This document shows positions 1-9,536 of a stretch of DNA of 64,000 nucleotides, piece after piece (the stretch's first letter is position 1; the number at the start of each line of letters is the position of its first letter). The stretch comes from Candidatus Zipacnadia bacterium (GTDB taxonomy: Bacteria; Armatimonadota; Zipacnadia; Zipacnadales; UBA5352), in assembly GCA_029820945.1 (NCBI GenBank), contig JALGUJ010000003.1, positions 1-64,000 on the forward strand, given 5' to 3'. Under the pieces are notes generated by a model. It saw nothing but the letters and a program-made list of their open reading frames with translations. It was not told the DNA's origin and made no database searches. A program made the position numbers and the translations under genes.

Positions 1-1181
1 AGCGTGAAGCCAGCGCCAAATCCCAGGTACGACGGACGCAGGGCCTCAGGGGCGATGTCCATCAGGTAGTTGGTGTACCCGATCATCAGACTCGCCATAA
101 ACATCCCGGCTCCGACAAAGGCCAACCCGAGGACGGCCACTTGCAGATTGACCTGCCCGCCCGCAACCTGCAGGGGAACATCCCAGTCGCCATATGCCGC
201 GACGGTCGCAACGGCGGTGGCGAGAAGGACGGACGAGACCGCCATCAGGACGGCGTTGCGGTTGCCGACCCGATCGGAGACCTGCCCGACCAGCGCCGAT
301 CCGGCGAACTCCGCGGCGACCTGCAACCCCAGGAAGGTCGCGGCCACCTGGTCGGAGAGTCCCCAGACCTCCGTCGCGAAAACGATGAAGAAGGGCCGCA
401 CGGCCGCAGCCAGGCCCATCAGAAGCCGCACGCGGATCAGCCGGCGATAGCTGCGGTCCCTGTGAACGATCCGCCATCCGCGTGCCAGATGCTGCCGCCA
501 GCTCAGCCGGTGGCGGGAGGAGCGCGAGCGCGCCTCCCTCACCTGTGCGAACAAGATCCAGCCGACCGCAGCACCCAGCACGGACACGCCGAAGAGCACA
601 CCGAAGTTGCGGGGGAAGTCGAAGGGACTGTCCGGCCCGATCATGTAGCCCACGAAGGGGGTCACCAGGACGAGCACGATGGCGAGCGCGCCCATGCGCC
701 GCCACATCTGGAGGCTGCCCCGCCGGGTGGTGGGTATGGACTTCGCGAGTACGTCGTTGAAGGTGAGCCAGGCGAGCGCGCCGCCCGCCGAGTGCCCCAT
801 CAGGCCTACGACGACGACGGCAAGGACCAGAGTATCGGGCATCGCCCCGCCCCACCACAGGGCAATCGCGATGCAACCCAGCATGCTGCCGCGTATCAGC
901 GCCGACAGCATGTAGACCGGCTTCTTGTACTCGCGCGTGTCCAGGGTGCGGGCGGCCACCACCTGCACGAAGGTCCGCACGACCATCCCCAGGCCTATCA
1001 CCAGGCCGACCACCCACGCCGCGTCCGACAGCTTGTGCACCAGCAGTGGGATGATGGTCCCCTGGTCGGCCATGCGAGACGCGGACATCGCCATGACGCC
1101 GTTGGCGATCGCCAGGCGGTAAGTGCGGACATTGAGTGGGACGAGCATGTCGCTGCCGTGGTTGTGGCGCTCATCCGACAC
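1..1181 (-). CDS. MFS transporter, 3' end cut by window edge
   Basis: The minus strand stays open from here through the left edge, so the C-terminus is missing. The translation is strongly hydrophobic with a run of transmembrane segments, a charged central loop of about 40 residues (near residues 205-245) and the typical MFS loop motif G-Q-V-S-D-R-V-G-N-R after the loop. This points to a major facilitator superfamily permease in the inner membrane; the substrate cannot be told. The start is either GTG at 1181, which has a GAGAGGA ribosome-binding sequence about 10 bases upstream, or ATG at 1148 (MLVPLNVRTYRLA), 11 codons downstream. I chose the GTG because of that site. It is divergent from the sulfatase-like gene, so the two could share the 400-base gap as a control region. 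Long open frames on the plus strand across this gene are rich in His, Gln and Arg and are shadows. Confidence 0.85.
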   Translation of the reverse strand, partial: MSDERHNHGSDMLVPLNVRTYRLAIANGVMAMSASRMADQGTIIPLLVHKLSDAAWVVGLVIGLGMVVRTFVQVVAARTLDTREYKKPVYMLSALIRGSMLGCIAIALWWGGAMPDTLVLAVVVVGLMGHSAGGALAWLTFNDVLAKSIPTTRRGSLQMWRRMGALAIVLVLVTPFVGYMIGPDSPFDFPRNFGVLFGVSVLGAAVGWILFAQVREARSRSSRHRLSWRQHLARGWRIVHRDRSYRRLIRVRLLMGLAAAVRPFFIVFATEVWGLSDQVAATFLGLQVAAEFAGSALVGQVSDRVGNRNAVLMAVSSVLLATAVATVAAYGDWDVPLQVAGGQVNLQVAVLGLAFVGAGMFMASLMIGYTNYLMDIAPEALRPSYLGFGAGFT

Positions 1182-1583
1182 GGTTTCGGTGCATCCTCTC
1201 GTTCAGCGAAGGGGGCGGCCGCGGGCGCGCCACGATCAGGATTAGGCGTGCAGACCCGGTCTCCTTCATTGCGCCCGGCGCGACACCTCTGTGCCGTCTC
1301 GTTGTAGTCCAGATTCGTCTGCTCAGTACTCGGCGACTGACTCAATACTCCAGGGGAGAGAACTGGTCACCGCACCATAGCGGAAACCAGGCGTAGCGCC
1401 AGGTCCTGGTCCCATGCGTAACGAGCACGTTCCGGTGCATCGAGCAGGTGCCCGCCGTCGAGCCTCGCACGGCCTTCCCCGACGCCCTGTGGCTTTGGGA
1501 AGCACGCGCGGAGGACTGCTGGGAGCCGCGAGGAAATGGCTGCCGCCGCTTGACTGAAGCCACCCCGCAAAGGAGCTCTCCGC
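1182..1583. other. Divergent intergenic region
   Basis: About 400 bases lie between the MFS gene (minus) and the sulfatase-like gene (plus). I see no convincing coding frame: the small frames here are Arg/Pro rich and have no ribosome-binding sites. No clear sigma-70 pair, RNA gene or repeat stands out. The right edge carries AAGGAG at about 1570-1575, the ribosome-binding site of the next gene. Confidence 0.5.
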
Positions 1584-2990
1584 ATGAATCTGGTGCTGAT
1601 CTGTTCGGACACATTCCGCTGGGACTACCTGGGTTGCTACGGCAACGAGTGGATAGAGACGCCGAACCTCGACGCGCTGGCGAGTGAGTCGGCGCTCTAC
1701 GAGCAGGCCTTCGCCGAGGGCCTGCCAACCCTGCCCGCCCGCCGGGTGATGGTCACCGGCCGGCGCATCATCCCCTTCGAGTACCACCCCCAGCACAGCG
1801 ACAAGGTGACCGTGCCCGGGTGGCACCCGCTGTACCTGCAGGATGTGACGCTGGCCGAGCGGCTGCTGGCCAGTGGCTACGCGACCTGCATGGTCACCGA
1901 TGTCTACCACATGATGAAGCCGGACAAGAACTTCCACCGGGGCATGGAGTACTGGTACTGGGTGCGTGGCGTGGAGGACGACAGGTACAACTGGCGCGAC
2001 CCCGAGCGCGTCAAGGACGTCTGGCCGACTGTCGCGAGCTGGGGTCAGAAGCTGGACGACCCGCGCCACTGGCTGGTGCAGCACATCAACGGCCGCGTGC
2101 AGTGGCAGGACGAGCGCGACAGCTTCGCCGGTCGCGTCATGACCAGGGCGAGCGAGTGGGTGCGCGGCTTCCGGGGCGACTACCCCTTCTTCATGTGGAT
2201 CGACATGTTCGATCCCCACGAGCCGTGGGATCCGCCGATGGAGTACGGGAAGCGGTACGACCCGAACTTCGATCCCTACAAGTCGGCCTTCCCGCCCGGG
2301 ACCAGGGCGGATATGAGCGAGGAGGACTTCCGCACCATCAGGGCCGGCTACGCGGGCGAGTGCACGCTGGTTGACGCCTGGGTGGGCAGGTTCCTCGATG
2401 TGCTGGCGGAAGAGGACCTGCTCGAGGAGACCATCATCGTCTTCACCTCGGACCACGGCTGCATGATGGGTGAGCAGGACGAGATCCACAAGGGCAGCAC
2501 GCGGATACGGAACCAGGTGACGCAGGTTCCGCTGCTGATCCGCCACCCGTCGGGCGAGGCAGCCGGCGCGCGGGTGAAGGGCTTCGTGCAGCACCAGGAC
2601 ATCATGCCCACGGTGCTGTCGATGATGGGCGAGGAGGTGCCGGAGCGCTGTAACGGCGAGAACATCTGGCCGCTGGCGGTGGAAGGGCGCGACAGCGAGC
2701 GCGAGCAGATCATCAGCGCCTTCGGCTGGCACGCGTCGGTGCGGAACCAGGCATGGAACTACATCGCGCCCTGGGCCCAGCCGCCTGAGAGCCGGGGCGG
2801 CGGTCGCACGGAGCTGTACAACCTGCAGGAGGATCCCGAGGAACTGCACGACGTGATCGAGGACCACCCCGAGGTCGCGGAGGAGATGCAGCAGTGGATG
2901 GACGACTACATGGCAGAGCACCGGGCGGAGACGACTGGGGATCTCGGGCCCGGTCAAACCGGCCCGCCGCACGACCAGGCCTACATCTGA
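1584..2990 (+). CDS. Sulfatase-family hydrolase with Thr at the formylglycine position
   Basis: This 468-residue protein has the alkaline phosphatase/sulfatase fold. Visible landmarks are the N-terminal metal site (Asp9 in CSDT, then RWD at 12-14), the peptide PNLDALA, the signature block near 47-59, FDPHEPW (His212), FTSDHG (Asp290, His291) and Lys303. The signature normally reads C/S-x-P-x-R with Cys or Ser converted to formylglycine. Here it reads T49-L-P-A-R53, so a classical formylglycine cannot form. The enzyme may use Thr directly, as phosphodiesterase relatives of this superfamily do, or may be inactive as a sulfatase. No signal peptide is seen, so it is probably cytoplasmic. The ATG has AAGGAG 8 bases upstream. 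The stop overlaps the convergent nitrilase gene by 10 bases. Confidence 0.88.
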   Translation: MNLVLICSDTFRWDYLGCYGNEWIETPNLDALASESALYEQAFAEGLPTLPARRVMVTGRRIIPFEYHPQHSDKVTVPGWHPLYLQDVTLAERLLASGYATCMVTDVYHMMKPDKNFHRGMEYWYWVRGVEDDRYNWRDPERVKDVWPTVASWGQKLDDPRHWLVQHINGRVQWQDERDSFAGRVMTRASEWVRGFRGDYPFFMWIDMFDPHEPWDPPMEYGKRYDPNFDPYKSAFPPGTRADMSEEDFRTIRAGYAGECTLVDAWVGRFLDVLAEEDLLEETIIVFTSDHGCMMGEQDEIHKGSTRIRNQVTQVPLLIRHPSGEAAGARVKGFVQHQDIMPTVLSMMGEEVPERCNGENIWPLAVEGRDSEREQIISAFGWHASVRNQAWNYIAPWAQPPESRGGGRTELYNLQEDPEELHDVIEDHPEVAEEMQQWMDDYMAEHRAETTGDLGPGQTGPPHDQAYI

Positions 2991-3904
2991 GGCGACGCGG
3001 GCACGGGCAGCTCGACGTCGGCCATGATGATCTCGGGCTCGGTCGCGGTGCGCGCGCGGGCCAGTATGCCGACGCCCTCGGGCTGCGCCGGATCGGGCGA
3101 GAGAATCCAGCTCTGGCCCTGGAAGGGGAGACCGGCCAGCGACCCGACGGCGAAGGGCTCCACGCCCGGGACCCCAAGCTCGCGCACACGTGCGTAGAGG
3201 CCCTCCTTGCGCTCCGCGAGCACATCGTCGGTCCAGATCTCCGGGTTGGCCGAGGGCACGAGCAGCACCTGGGCGCCCTGGGCCACGAGACGCGCCGTCA
3301 GCTCCGCGTCCCAGGCGTCGAAACACACCAGGGGACCGATGACGCCCAGCGGCGTCTCCCACACGGTCAACTCCTCGCGGCGACCGGGCGTCAGGTGCAG
3401 CCCATCCTGGGCCTCCAGTGGGATCAGGTTCACCTTGTCCGCGGTACCGAGCACCCCGCCATCGGGGCCGAAGAGGTGGAATGTGTTGTACACGGCCTCG
3501 TCGCCCGCCCCCTCATGTGGCAGCAGGATGCTGCCGGCGGCGATGTGGACCCCATGGGCCGCGGCGAGGTCCGAGAAGGTGTCCACGTAGGCCTCCCTCA
3601 TGCGGGCCGCCGCGGACAGCAGCAGCGCGCGCGGCGGCGACAACGACGGACGGAATAGCCCCCGCAGGAGTGCGCCTGGGTGGTAGACGGAAACGAGGGC
3701 CACCACCTGTCTCAGGGACCTGCCATGCACCGCAAGCGGCGCTCCCAGCGCCACCAGGCCGGTGCCGACGTCCTCGGGGAACACGATCAGGTCGGGCTCG
3801 TGGCGCATGGCCCGTGCGACGGCGTCCGCAATCTGGCGGCGGAAGGGCTCCAGCTCCGTGTAGAAGTGAATGGATGTTTGAACGGCTGCAATCTTGGCGA
3901 TCAT
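2981..3904 (-). CDS. Carbon-nitrogen hydrolase (nitrilase superfamily)
   Basis: This 307-residue protein carries the complete nitrilase-superfamily Glu-Lys-Cys triad: Glu44 (in VFPED), Lys157 (in DKVNL) and Cys194 (in LVCFDAWD). Length and spacing fit the family, which hydrolyses amides or nitriles in the cytoplasm. The exact substrate cannot be assigned. The insert between Glu and Lys is longer than in compact amidases. The gene starts at ATG 3904 without an obvious strong ribosome-binding site and converges on the sulfatase-like gene, the two stop regions overlapping by 10 bases. Its 5' side faces the promoter region of the histidine kinase gene. Confidence 0.85.
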   Translation of the reverse strand: MIAKIAAVQTSIHFYTELEPFRRQIADAVARAMRHEPDLIVFPEDVGTGLVALGAPLAVHGRSLRQVVALVSVYHPGALLRGLFRPSLSPPRALLLSAAARMREAYVDTFSDLAAAHGVHIAAGSILLPHEGAGDEAVYNTFHLFGPDGGVLGTADKVNLIPLEAQDGLHLTPGRREELTVWETPLGVIGPLVCFDAWDAELTARLVAQGAQVLLVPSANPEIWTDDVLAERKEGLYARVRELGVPGVEPFAVGSLAGLPFQGQSWILSPDPAQPEGVGILARARTATEPEIIMADVELPVPASPQM

Positions 3905-4056
3905 GTTGACGGTACGGTCGACTCAAGCGGACAGGATTGTGCCCGTGTCCTCACCTTCGCGGGGGCAACGGCGAGACCCTCCAAGTGGCGGACTCACGTC
4001 ATCTGCGCAATAGGCTGAAGTTCTGCCACAATGTGACGATAAGTCTACTGGGGTGT

Positions 4057-4086
4057 ATTGACAACAGTCAATAGCAAGGGTAACAT
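4057..4086 (+). promoter_or_regulatory. Predicted sigma-70 promoter with palindrome over the -35
   Basis: TTGACA at 4058-4063 is a perfect -35 hexamer. It is followed after exactly 17 bases by TAACAT at 4081-4086, which matches four of six -10 positions. The -35 lies inside a perfect inverted repeat, ATTGAC-AACA-GTCAAT (4057-4072), as expected of an operator. The local sequence is richer in A+T than its surroundings. It lies about 80 bases upstream of the kinase start. Promoter function and repression are inferred from sequence only. Confidence 0.6.
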
Positions 4087-4167
4087 CGGCATGAGGGCTA
4101 TTGGGGACGGCTTGCACAAACGATTGCGTCCGCACAAGTGCGCTGAGGACAGCCTGGGTGGATCCAA

Positions 4168-7100
4168 GTGACACCGTACATGCACGGCCCCGTGGCCAGC
4201 AGCGCTCATCACCTGCTTAACGTCATCGACTTCGTTTGTCTCGGCGCAGGTGCTTACCTTCTGTTGGTCTTCTTCGAGAAGGGGCGTCGCCTCGGCCACC
4301 TCCTGATCGCCATGGGCCTTGCGGTGCTGGCCCTGCGCCTGGTGACCGAGCAGATGTTCATGGGTCAGCAGGAGCTGCGGTTCGCTGCCCTGACCCTCTC
4401 ACTGGCGGTCGCGGCCTTCATCATCTCGTGGGGCACGGTCGCCCTGGTTGACCGCGGGCGCCCGGTGGCCGGGGCAGAGGCGGTGCCCAAGTCCCTTGTG
4501 GTTGTTGCGGGGACGATCGCCATCCTCGGTACGGTCACCGTGTGGGCGCTGCCCTTCTGGGATCCGCTCCGAGAGCTTGCGAGGTCCGCGTCCTCGGATA
4601 GCGCCTTCTTGACCTTTGAGAAGGGACTGCAGGTGGCGGCGGCCGTTGCGCTGCTGGCGTGCGCCTGGATAACCTGGGAGCGGCAGACCGCCGGTCCCGC
4701 GCTGTCGCGGATGCTGGGGGCGGCCTATTCCTGCTGGGCCGTGGCGGCCATCCTGGGCCTCACCCCGCTGCTCTCCCACGAGGGTGGCCCCTGGCTGCAG
4801 CGCGGGATTCAGGTGCTCGGCAGCCTCTTCCTGGGCAATGCGGTGACGGTCTACGCCTACCGCTCTGAGCGGGTGGCTGCGCAGCGCCAGAAGCGGCTGG
4901 CCCTGATCGATCAGGTGGTGAGCGCGGCGATCGCGGCGCCGCGTCTCGAGCCGATGATTGTCGCGGCCACCGACGCGGTCCGCCGGCTGCTCGAGGCGCA
5001 CGCGGTCGTCGCGTATCTCGTCAATGGTGAGCGCACCGGGCTCGCCAAGGCGTGCGAGGCGGGCGCCGAGACAGTGCTTCCCGAGCACCTCGGGATGGCG
5101 GACGATCACCCGATCATCCACGCCCTCATTAGCCAGGAGCCCGTCACTCTCGACATCGACGCGGGCGACCGCAGCCACGCAAGTGGAGCTTACCCCGGCG
5201 TGGCGGCCCCCCTGAGCAGCCTCGACGCGCCCGTTGGCGTCCTCGTGGTGGTCATGCCGCGAGAGGAGCAGGTCAGGGAGGAAGACACCGAGACGCTGGG
5301 CAGGGCTGCGGCGCACTTGGGCATCATGGTGCAGCAGATGATGCTCCTCGAGGGCGTGCGCGAGGCGCGCGACCGATGGCAGCAGACATTCGACAGCATC
5401 GCGGAGCTGGTAACGGTCCACGACGTGGACGGGCGCATCGTCGCGGCAAACATGGCCGTCCAGGAGTTCGCCGGGCTCAGCGAGGAGCAGATGGTGGGGG
5501 AGCAGCTCTGCGACCTGTTCGGGCCGGAGTACGCCGACCAGCAGGAGATGCTGACGAAGTGCATCCGCACCGGGGCGTCTCCGGGGACGAGCGTGCGCCA
5601 GACGCGGGGCCGCACGCATCAGGTGCAGGTCTCACTCCTGCGGGACGATACGGGCGCGGTCTACGGCTGCGTGCGAGTAGCGCGCGATATCACCTCCAGA
5701 TGGCGGGCCGAAGAGCGGCTCGCCCAGTCCGAGCGACGCTACCGTGAGCTGGCCGAGAACGCGCACGATATTATCTTCACGCACGACCTCGAAGGCAACT
5801 TCCTGTATGTGAACCGTGCGGCCGTGCAGGTGTTGGGGTACAGCAAAGAGCAGTTCTCGCGCCTCCGCATCTGGGACATCATCGCCCCCGAGTCCATCGC
5901 GGGCGCGCGGTCGTACGTGGAGAACCTGATCGACGGCCGCGCCCAGGACGACCATGTCGAGCTGCGCATGATGTGCGCCGACGGTCGGGTCGCCATCGTC
6001 CAGCTCCGTGGGAACCTGCTGCGCCGCGGCGGCGAGCACCAGGTGATCCACGGGACCGCCCGAGACGTCACCGCCGAGACGCAGCTCACCGCCCAGCTCA
6101 TGCAGGCCGATCGACTGGCCTCCGTGGGCACGCTCATCGCCGGCATCGCGCATGACCTCAACAACCCGCTCACAACGATCAGCGGTTACGCGGACCTGCT
6201 CAAGATGGATCTGCAACAGACCGAGCACGGTGAGTTCGCCGCGAGGATTACGGAGGAGGCGGAGCGGTGCAGGGACGTGGCGAGGAATCTGCTCAACTTC
6301 GCGCGGCAGACCGATGAGCCGATGCTGACCTTCGACCTCAACGCGCTCATCCGCGGCGTCTGTGACCTGCGAGCCTATGACCTGCGTGCCGCTCACATCC
6401 AGGTGGAGCAGGACCTCCAGCCGCTCCCGCAGATCGTCGCGGACTACGGGCAGATCCAGCAGGTCGTCTACAACCTGGTTGATAACGCCTACTACGCGAT
6501 GCAGCAGCAGGGGGGTGGAGTCCTGACCGTCGCGACGGAGGCCGATGGTGATCAGGTCCGACTCCGAGTGTCAGACACAGGGCCGGGGCTGGCCGAGGAT
6601 GTGCGGGATCGCATCTTCGAGCCGTTCTTCACGACCAAGCCCCGCGGGGAGGGAACCGGCCTGGGTCTGAGCATCTGCCGGCGCATCCTGACGGACCACG
6701 GTGGGGAGATAGAAGCCACCAGCGGTCCAGAGGGGGGCTGCAGCTTCACGGTCTCCCTGCCCGTGGGCGAGGCCACGCCGGGACACGAGCGTGAGGAGCC
6801 ACCCGCTGCGGCCTCGACCCCGCAGCGCGCTCGCGTGCTCTTCATCGACGACGAGCGGGCCCTGGGCTCGCTCGTGACGGAGTACCTGGGACGCCGGGGG
6901 CACGAGGTGGCCGTGACTGAAAGCGCTGAGGCCGGCCTGGAGATGGCACTGGCCGACAGCTACGACGTGATCATCTGCGACATGCGGCTGCCGGGCATGA
7001 GCGGCGAGGACTTCTGCGTCAAGCTCCTCGAGCAACGGCCGACCGCCGCCGATCGGATACTCGTCGCAACCGGCGACCTGCTCAGCCCGCAGACCCAGGC

Positions 7101-7212
7101 CTTCTTCGATCGCACGGGCCTGCCGCACATCCACAAGCCCTTCCAGCTCCAGGACCTGGAGAGGATCATCGCCGACGTGATGGCGGGCCGACGCGTGCGT
7201 TCGGGCTCGTAG
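4168..7212 (+). CDS. Membrane hybrid histidine kinase (7TM-GAF-PAS-PAS-HisKA-HATPase-REC)
   Basis: This 1014-residue sensor kinase has about seven transmembrane segments in residues 15-232, a GAF-like domain near 245-395, two PAS domains near 403-510 and 524-637, and a HisKA domain with the phospho-acceptor His662 in GIAHDLNNP. The HATPase domain shows N-D-N near 772-774, DTGPG near 803 and GTGLGLS near 829. A C-terminal receiver domain has acidic residues 894-896, phospho-acceptor Asp938 and Lys990. The receiver suggests an internal phosphorelay, but no response regulator or phosphotransfer protein lies beside it, so the output partner is elsewhere. The start is GTG at 4168 with only a weak upstream GGTGGA; ATG at 4180 is an alternative. 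The 7-TM input module has no family name that I can give. A promoter with an operator-like palindrome lies upstream. Confidence 0.9.
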   Translation: MTPYMHGPVASSAHHLLNVIDFVCLGAGAYLLLVFFEKGRRLGHLLIAMGLAVLALRLVTEQMFMGQQELRFAALTLSLAVAAFIISWGTVALVDRGRPVAGAEAVPKSLVVVAGTIAILGTVTVWALPFWDPLRELARSASSDSAFLTFEKGLQVAAAVALLACAWITWERQTAGPALSRMLGAAYSCWAVAAILGLTPLLSHEGGPWLQRGIQVLGSLFLGNAVTVYAYRSERVAAQRQKRLALIDQVVSAAIAAPRLEPMIVAATDAVRRLLEAHAVVAYLVNGERTGLAKACEAGAETVLPEHLGMADDHPIIHALISQEPVTLDIDAGDRSHASGAYPGVAAPLSSLDAPVGVLVVVMPREEQVREEDTETLGRAAAHLGIMVQQMMLLEGVREARDRWQQTFDSIAELVTVHDVDGRIVAANMAVQEFAGLSEEQMVGEQLCDLFGPEYADQQEMLTKCIRTGASPGTSVRQTRGRTHQVQVSLLRDDTGAVYGCVRVARDITSRWRAEERLAQSERRYRELAENAHDIIFTHDLEGNFLYVNRAAVQVLGYSKEQFSRLRIWDIIAPESIAGARSYVENLIDGRAQDDHVELRMMCADGRVAIVQLRGNLLRRGGEHQVIHGTARDVTAETQLTAQLMQADRLASVGTLIAGIAHDLNNPLTTISGYADLLKMDLQQTEHGEFAARITEEAERCRDVARNLLNFARQTDEPMLTFDLNALIRGVCDLRAYDLRAAHIQVEQDLQPLPQIVADYGQIQQVVYNLVDNAYYAMQQQGGGVLTVATEADGDQVRLRVSDTGPGLAEDVRDRIFEPFFTTKPRGEGTGLGLSICRRILTDHGGEIEATSGPEGGCSFTVSLPVGEATPGHEREEPPAAASTPQRARVLFIDDERALGSLVTEYLGRRGHEVAVTESAEAGLEMALADSYDVIICDMRLPGMSGEDFCVKLLEQRPTAADRILVATGDLLSPQTQAFFDRTGLPHIHKPFQLQDLERIIADVMAGRRVRSGS

Positions 7213-7242
7213 TCGGCGGCGCGGCCCCCCACGCCAGCGGGC

Positions 7243-9339
7243 TCAGTCACCGACGCTGAAGTTGACCGTCTGCTCGTTCACCACCACGTCGCCGGCCCCC
7301 AGCAGTCGGGCGGTCACCGAGTAGCTGTCGGCAATGCCGATAAGCAAGACCCTCAGATTCACCTCATTGCCGGCCTGCCACGTCCCGTCGTTCGCGGCCA
7401 CGGCCGTGCCCTCCGCCAACTGGCCGGAGAGGAAGGCCTCCCGGTACCGGACCAGCCAGTGCACTCGCGATCCTGCCGGCGCGGTGCCTGCCGGCGTGAT
7501 GCGCTCGGCCGTCCGCGCCCCCTGCGCGGGCGTGGTAATGGCGAACGGGATCTCGGCCGGCGGCCGGATAGTGAGCCGCTGGGGGATCTGCGCATCGTGC
7601 ACGGTGCCGTCCGCGGCGGTGAAGTGAAGGGTGACGAGGACGTTTTCGGCCCGGTCGCCCTGCTGGACGGTGTAGCTGCCCACGTAGGTAGTGGTGTCCG
7701 GCTGACGCTGCATCGGGACGCCTCGCCGCACGTCGCCGATGTCGAAGCTGGCGCCCTGGCCGGCCTCGGCGACGGTCATGGTGACCGTCAGCTCATCGCC
7801 GGGGACGAGCGGTGCCTGTGCGCTGTGCTGCCCGGTGAGGATGCCGCCGGCGGCCTGCGCCTGAGTCGTGAACTGCCACGTCTGCGTGGCACGATTGCCG
7901 GCCAGGTCATACACCTCAACGGTGACGCTGTGCACGCCCCGGGCCAGCTCGTCAGGGCGGTAGGTAATCTGGGTGGCCGTGACCTGCGCATCGGCCGTCA
8001 CGTCGCGGCCGTCGAAGGTCATCGTCACCCTTGACCGGTCGATGCCCGCCGGCCCGCGGTCCGCGTAGCGGGCGTTCACGGTGGGCCGCGCCGCAGTGAC
8101 GGTCGCGTTGCGCGCGGGCAGCATCTCCTCGATGCTCGGGGCCGCCGTGTCCACGGTGACGGGCGTATTGCTGTCAACGGCATCGGACTGCGCCCCGCCG
8201 GCTTCCAGCCGGGCGGTGAGGTGGCGTCCGGCGATCTCCATGCCGTTGGGCACGGTGAACGACGTGGTGTAGACCCCCGGCTGGACCTCCGGGAGGGCGG
8301 CGGTGAGGCCTGTGTCCGCAAGGGCGACGTTGGCCCGGGCGCCGGCGCTCCCCAGGACCGTCAACTCCATCGTCTCGCCGGCCGCCAGGGGTCCGTCATA
8401 GCGCGGGATTACGAAGGCGGCGATGGTCGGCCGGTCGGAGGCCGGCGGCTGAGTGTTGCCCGGCCGCTGTGAGAGGATGCCCCAGACCTCGTTGGTGCTC
8501 GGGTTCAGGCGCAGGATGGCGGCCTCGCCCACCACGCCGAGCAGATGCAGCACCCCGCCGTCGGAGCCGTAGGCCCGAATGCCCGCGCCCACGCCGAAGG
8601 TCTGGCCGGTGTCGAGGGTCAGTTGGTTGCCGGAAACGGCCGTCACCGTGCCCAGCGCCTGGGCGTAGCCGGCACGCACCGTCTGCGCCAGGCCATCCGG
8701 GTCGAGCCCGAGGTCGAGAAGGTCGCCGGGTTCGAGGTCCGAGGGCGCGACGCCACTGGGAGTGGCGTCCCGGCGCCCGCGGGTGAAACGGGCGTCCCGC
8801 GCGGCCTGCACCTGCTGGAGTGCGACCTCGCCGATCGGCCGCACCAGAAGCGTGTCGCCCTCGACGTCCAGGAATGTGGCGGCCACGTGTCTCAGCTCCA
8901 CGGGAGGCTCGGGAGATGTGAGCACGAGGCTCAGGGCCTCCCTGTCCCAGTTCACGTGGAAACCAAGACGTCTGGCGGTCTCCGGGCCGGGCACGTAGGG
9001 CACGCCGTTGAGCGTCTGCACGGCCCATGGCGCGTTCTCGCGCTCCCCGTTAACCAGCACCCAGCCGCGGTCACGGACCATCTGAATCGTTGCGCCGCGG
9101 AACCTGACGTCCAACTGCAGCGTATCATCGGACCACGTGACGTCCGCGCCCAGCGCGCGGAGGAACGACTCCGCTGGCAGCATCGGGAAGACCATGTCAA
9201 CCATGAGGATCGGCCCGTCAAAGGCCATGGGCTCCCCATCAAGCGTAACCTCCACGTTGCGGACGTTGGGCTGGCCGAAGCAGGCGGTGATCGAGAAGGT
9301 GAGGACGGACACGATCAGTGCGCCTCTCGCGCGTGCCAT
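7243..9339 (-). CDS. Secreted copper-amine-oxidase-N domain / Ig-like repeat protein
   Basis: The 698-residue product begins with an N-terminal export signal (MARARGALIVSVLTFSITA, then CFG). Residues 25-120 match the copper amine oxidase N-terminal stalk domain: ILMVDMVFPMLPAES, a W-S-D-D-T strand, GVPYVPG and the helix before FHVNWD. These domains anchor or bind at cell surfaces and have no oxidase activity by themselves. A beta-rich segment around 130-280 follows, then several Ig-like or bacterial-Ig modules with phrases such as YRPDELARGVHSV and VEVYDLAGNRATQTW. No catalytic residues are recognisable. ATG 9339 is chosen because GGAGG lies about 10 bases upstream and the signal peptide follows directly; the frame stays open further upstream but into the divergent neighbour's leader. 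Confidence 0.8.
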   Translation of the reverse strand: MARARGALIVSVLTFSITACFGQPNVRNVEVTLDGEPMAFDGPILMVDMVFPMLPAESFLRALGADVTWSDDTLQLDVRFRGATIQMVRDRGWVLVNGERENAPWAVQTLNGVPYVPGPETARRLGFHVNWDREALSLVLTSPEPPVELRHVAATFLDVEGDTLLVRPIGEVALQQVQAARDARFTRGRRDATPSGVAPSDLEPGDLLDLGLDPDGLAQTVRAGYAQALGTVTAVSGNQLTLDTGQTFGVGAGIRAYGSDGGVLHLLGVVGEAAILRLNPSTNEVWGILSQRPGNTQPPASDRPTIAAFVIPRYDGPLAAGETMELTVLGSAGARANVALADTGLTAALPEVQPGVYTTSFTVPNGMEIAGRHLTARLEAGGAQSDAVDSNTPVTVDTAAPSIEEMLPARNATVTAARPTVNARYADRGPAGIDRSRVTMTFDGRDVTADAQVTATQITYRPDELARGVHSVTVEVYDLAGNRATQTWQFTTQAQAAGGILTGQHSAQAPLVPGDELTVTMTVAEAGQGASFDIGDVRRGVPMQRQPDTTTYVGSYTVQQGDRAENVLVTLHFTAADGTVHDAQIPQRLTIRPPAEIPFAITTPAQGARTAERITPAGTAPAGSRVHWLVRYREAFLSGQLAEGTAVAANDGTWQAGNEVNLRVLLIGIADSYSVTARLLGAGDVVVNEQTVNFSVGD

Positions 9340-9536
9340 TCTGCGGCCACCTCCATCTGCGCACGAACGACTCGTGCTCTTCACGCATATGCCCTTCGCC
9401 GCCGCCCATGCGCGAACCTGCATGGGGCCCCGGACACGGCGCTGCGGTTGACGGTGATGGGCGCGGGTGGTAAGCTTTTCCGGCGTTGCCGCGCCACCCT
9501 GGTGCCGAACACCCGCCGAGCTGGGGGTCGCACACC

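Noticed and set aside
141-1307. Long plus-strand open frame over the MFS gene
   Set aside because: His/Gln/Arg/Asp-rich composition with no domain; the minus strand encodes a clear MFS protein, so this is a high-GC shadow.
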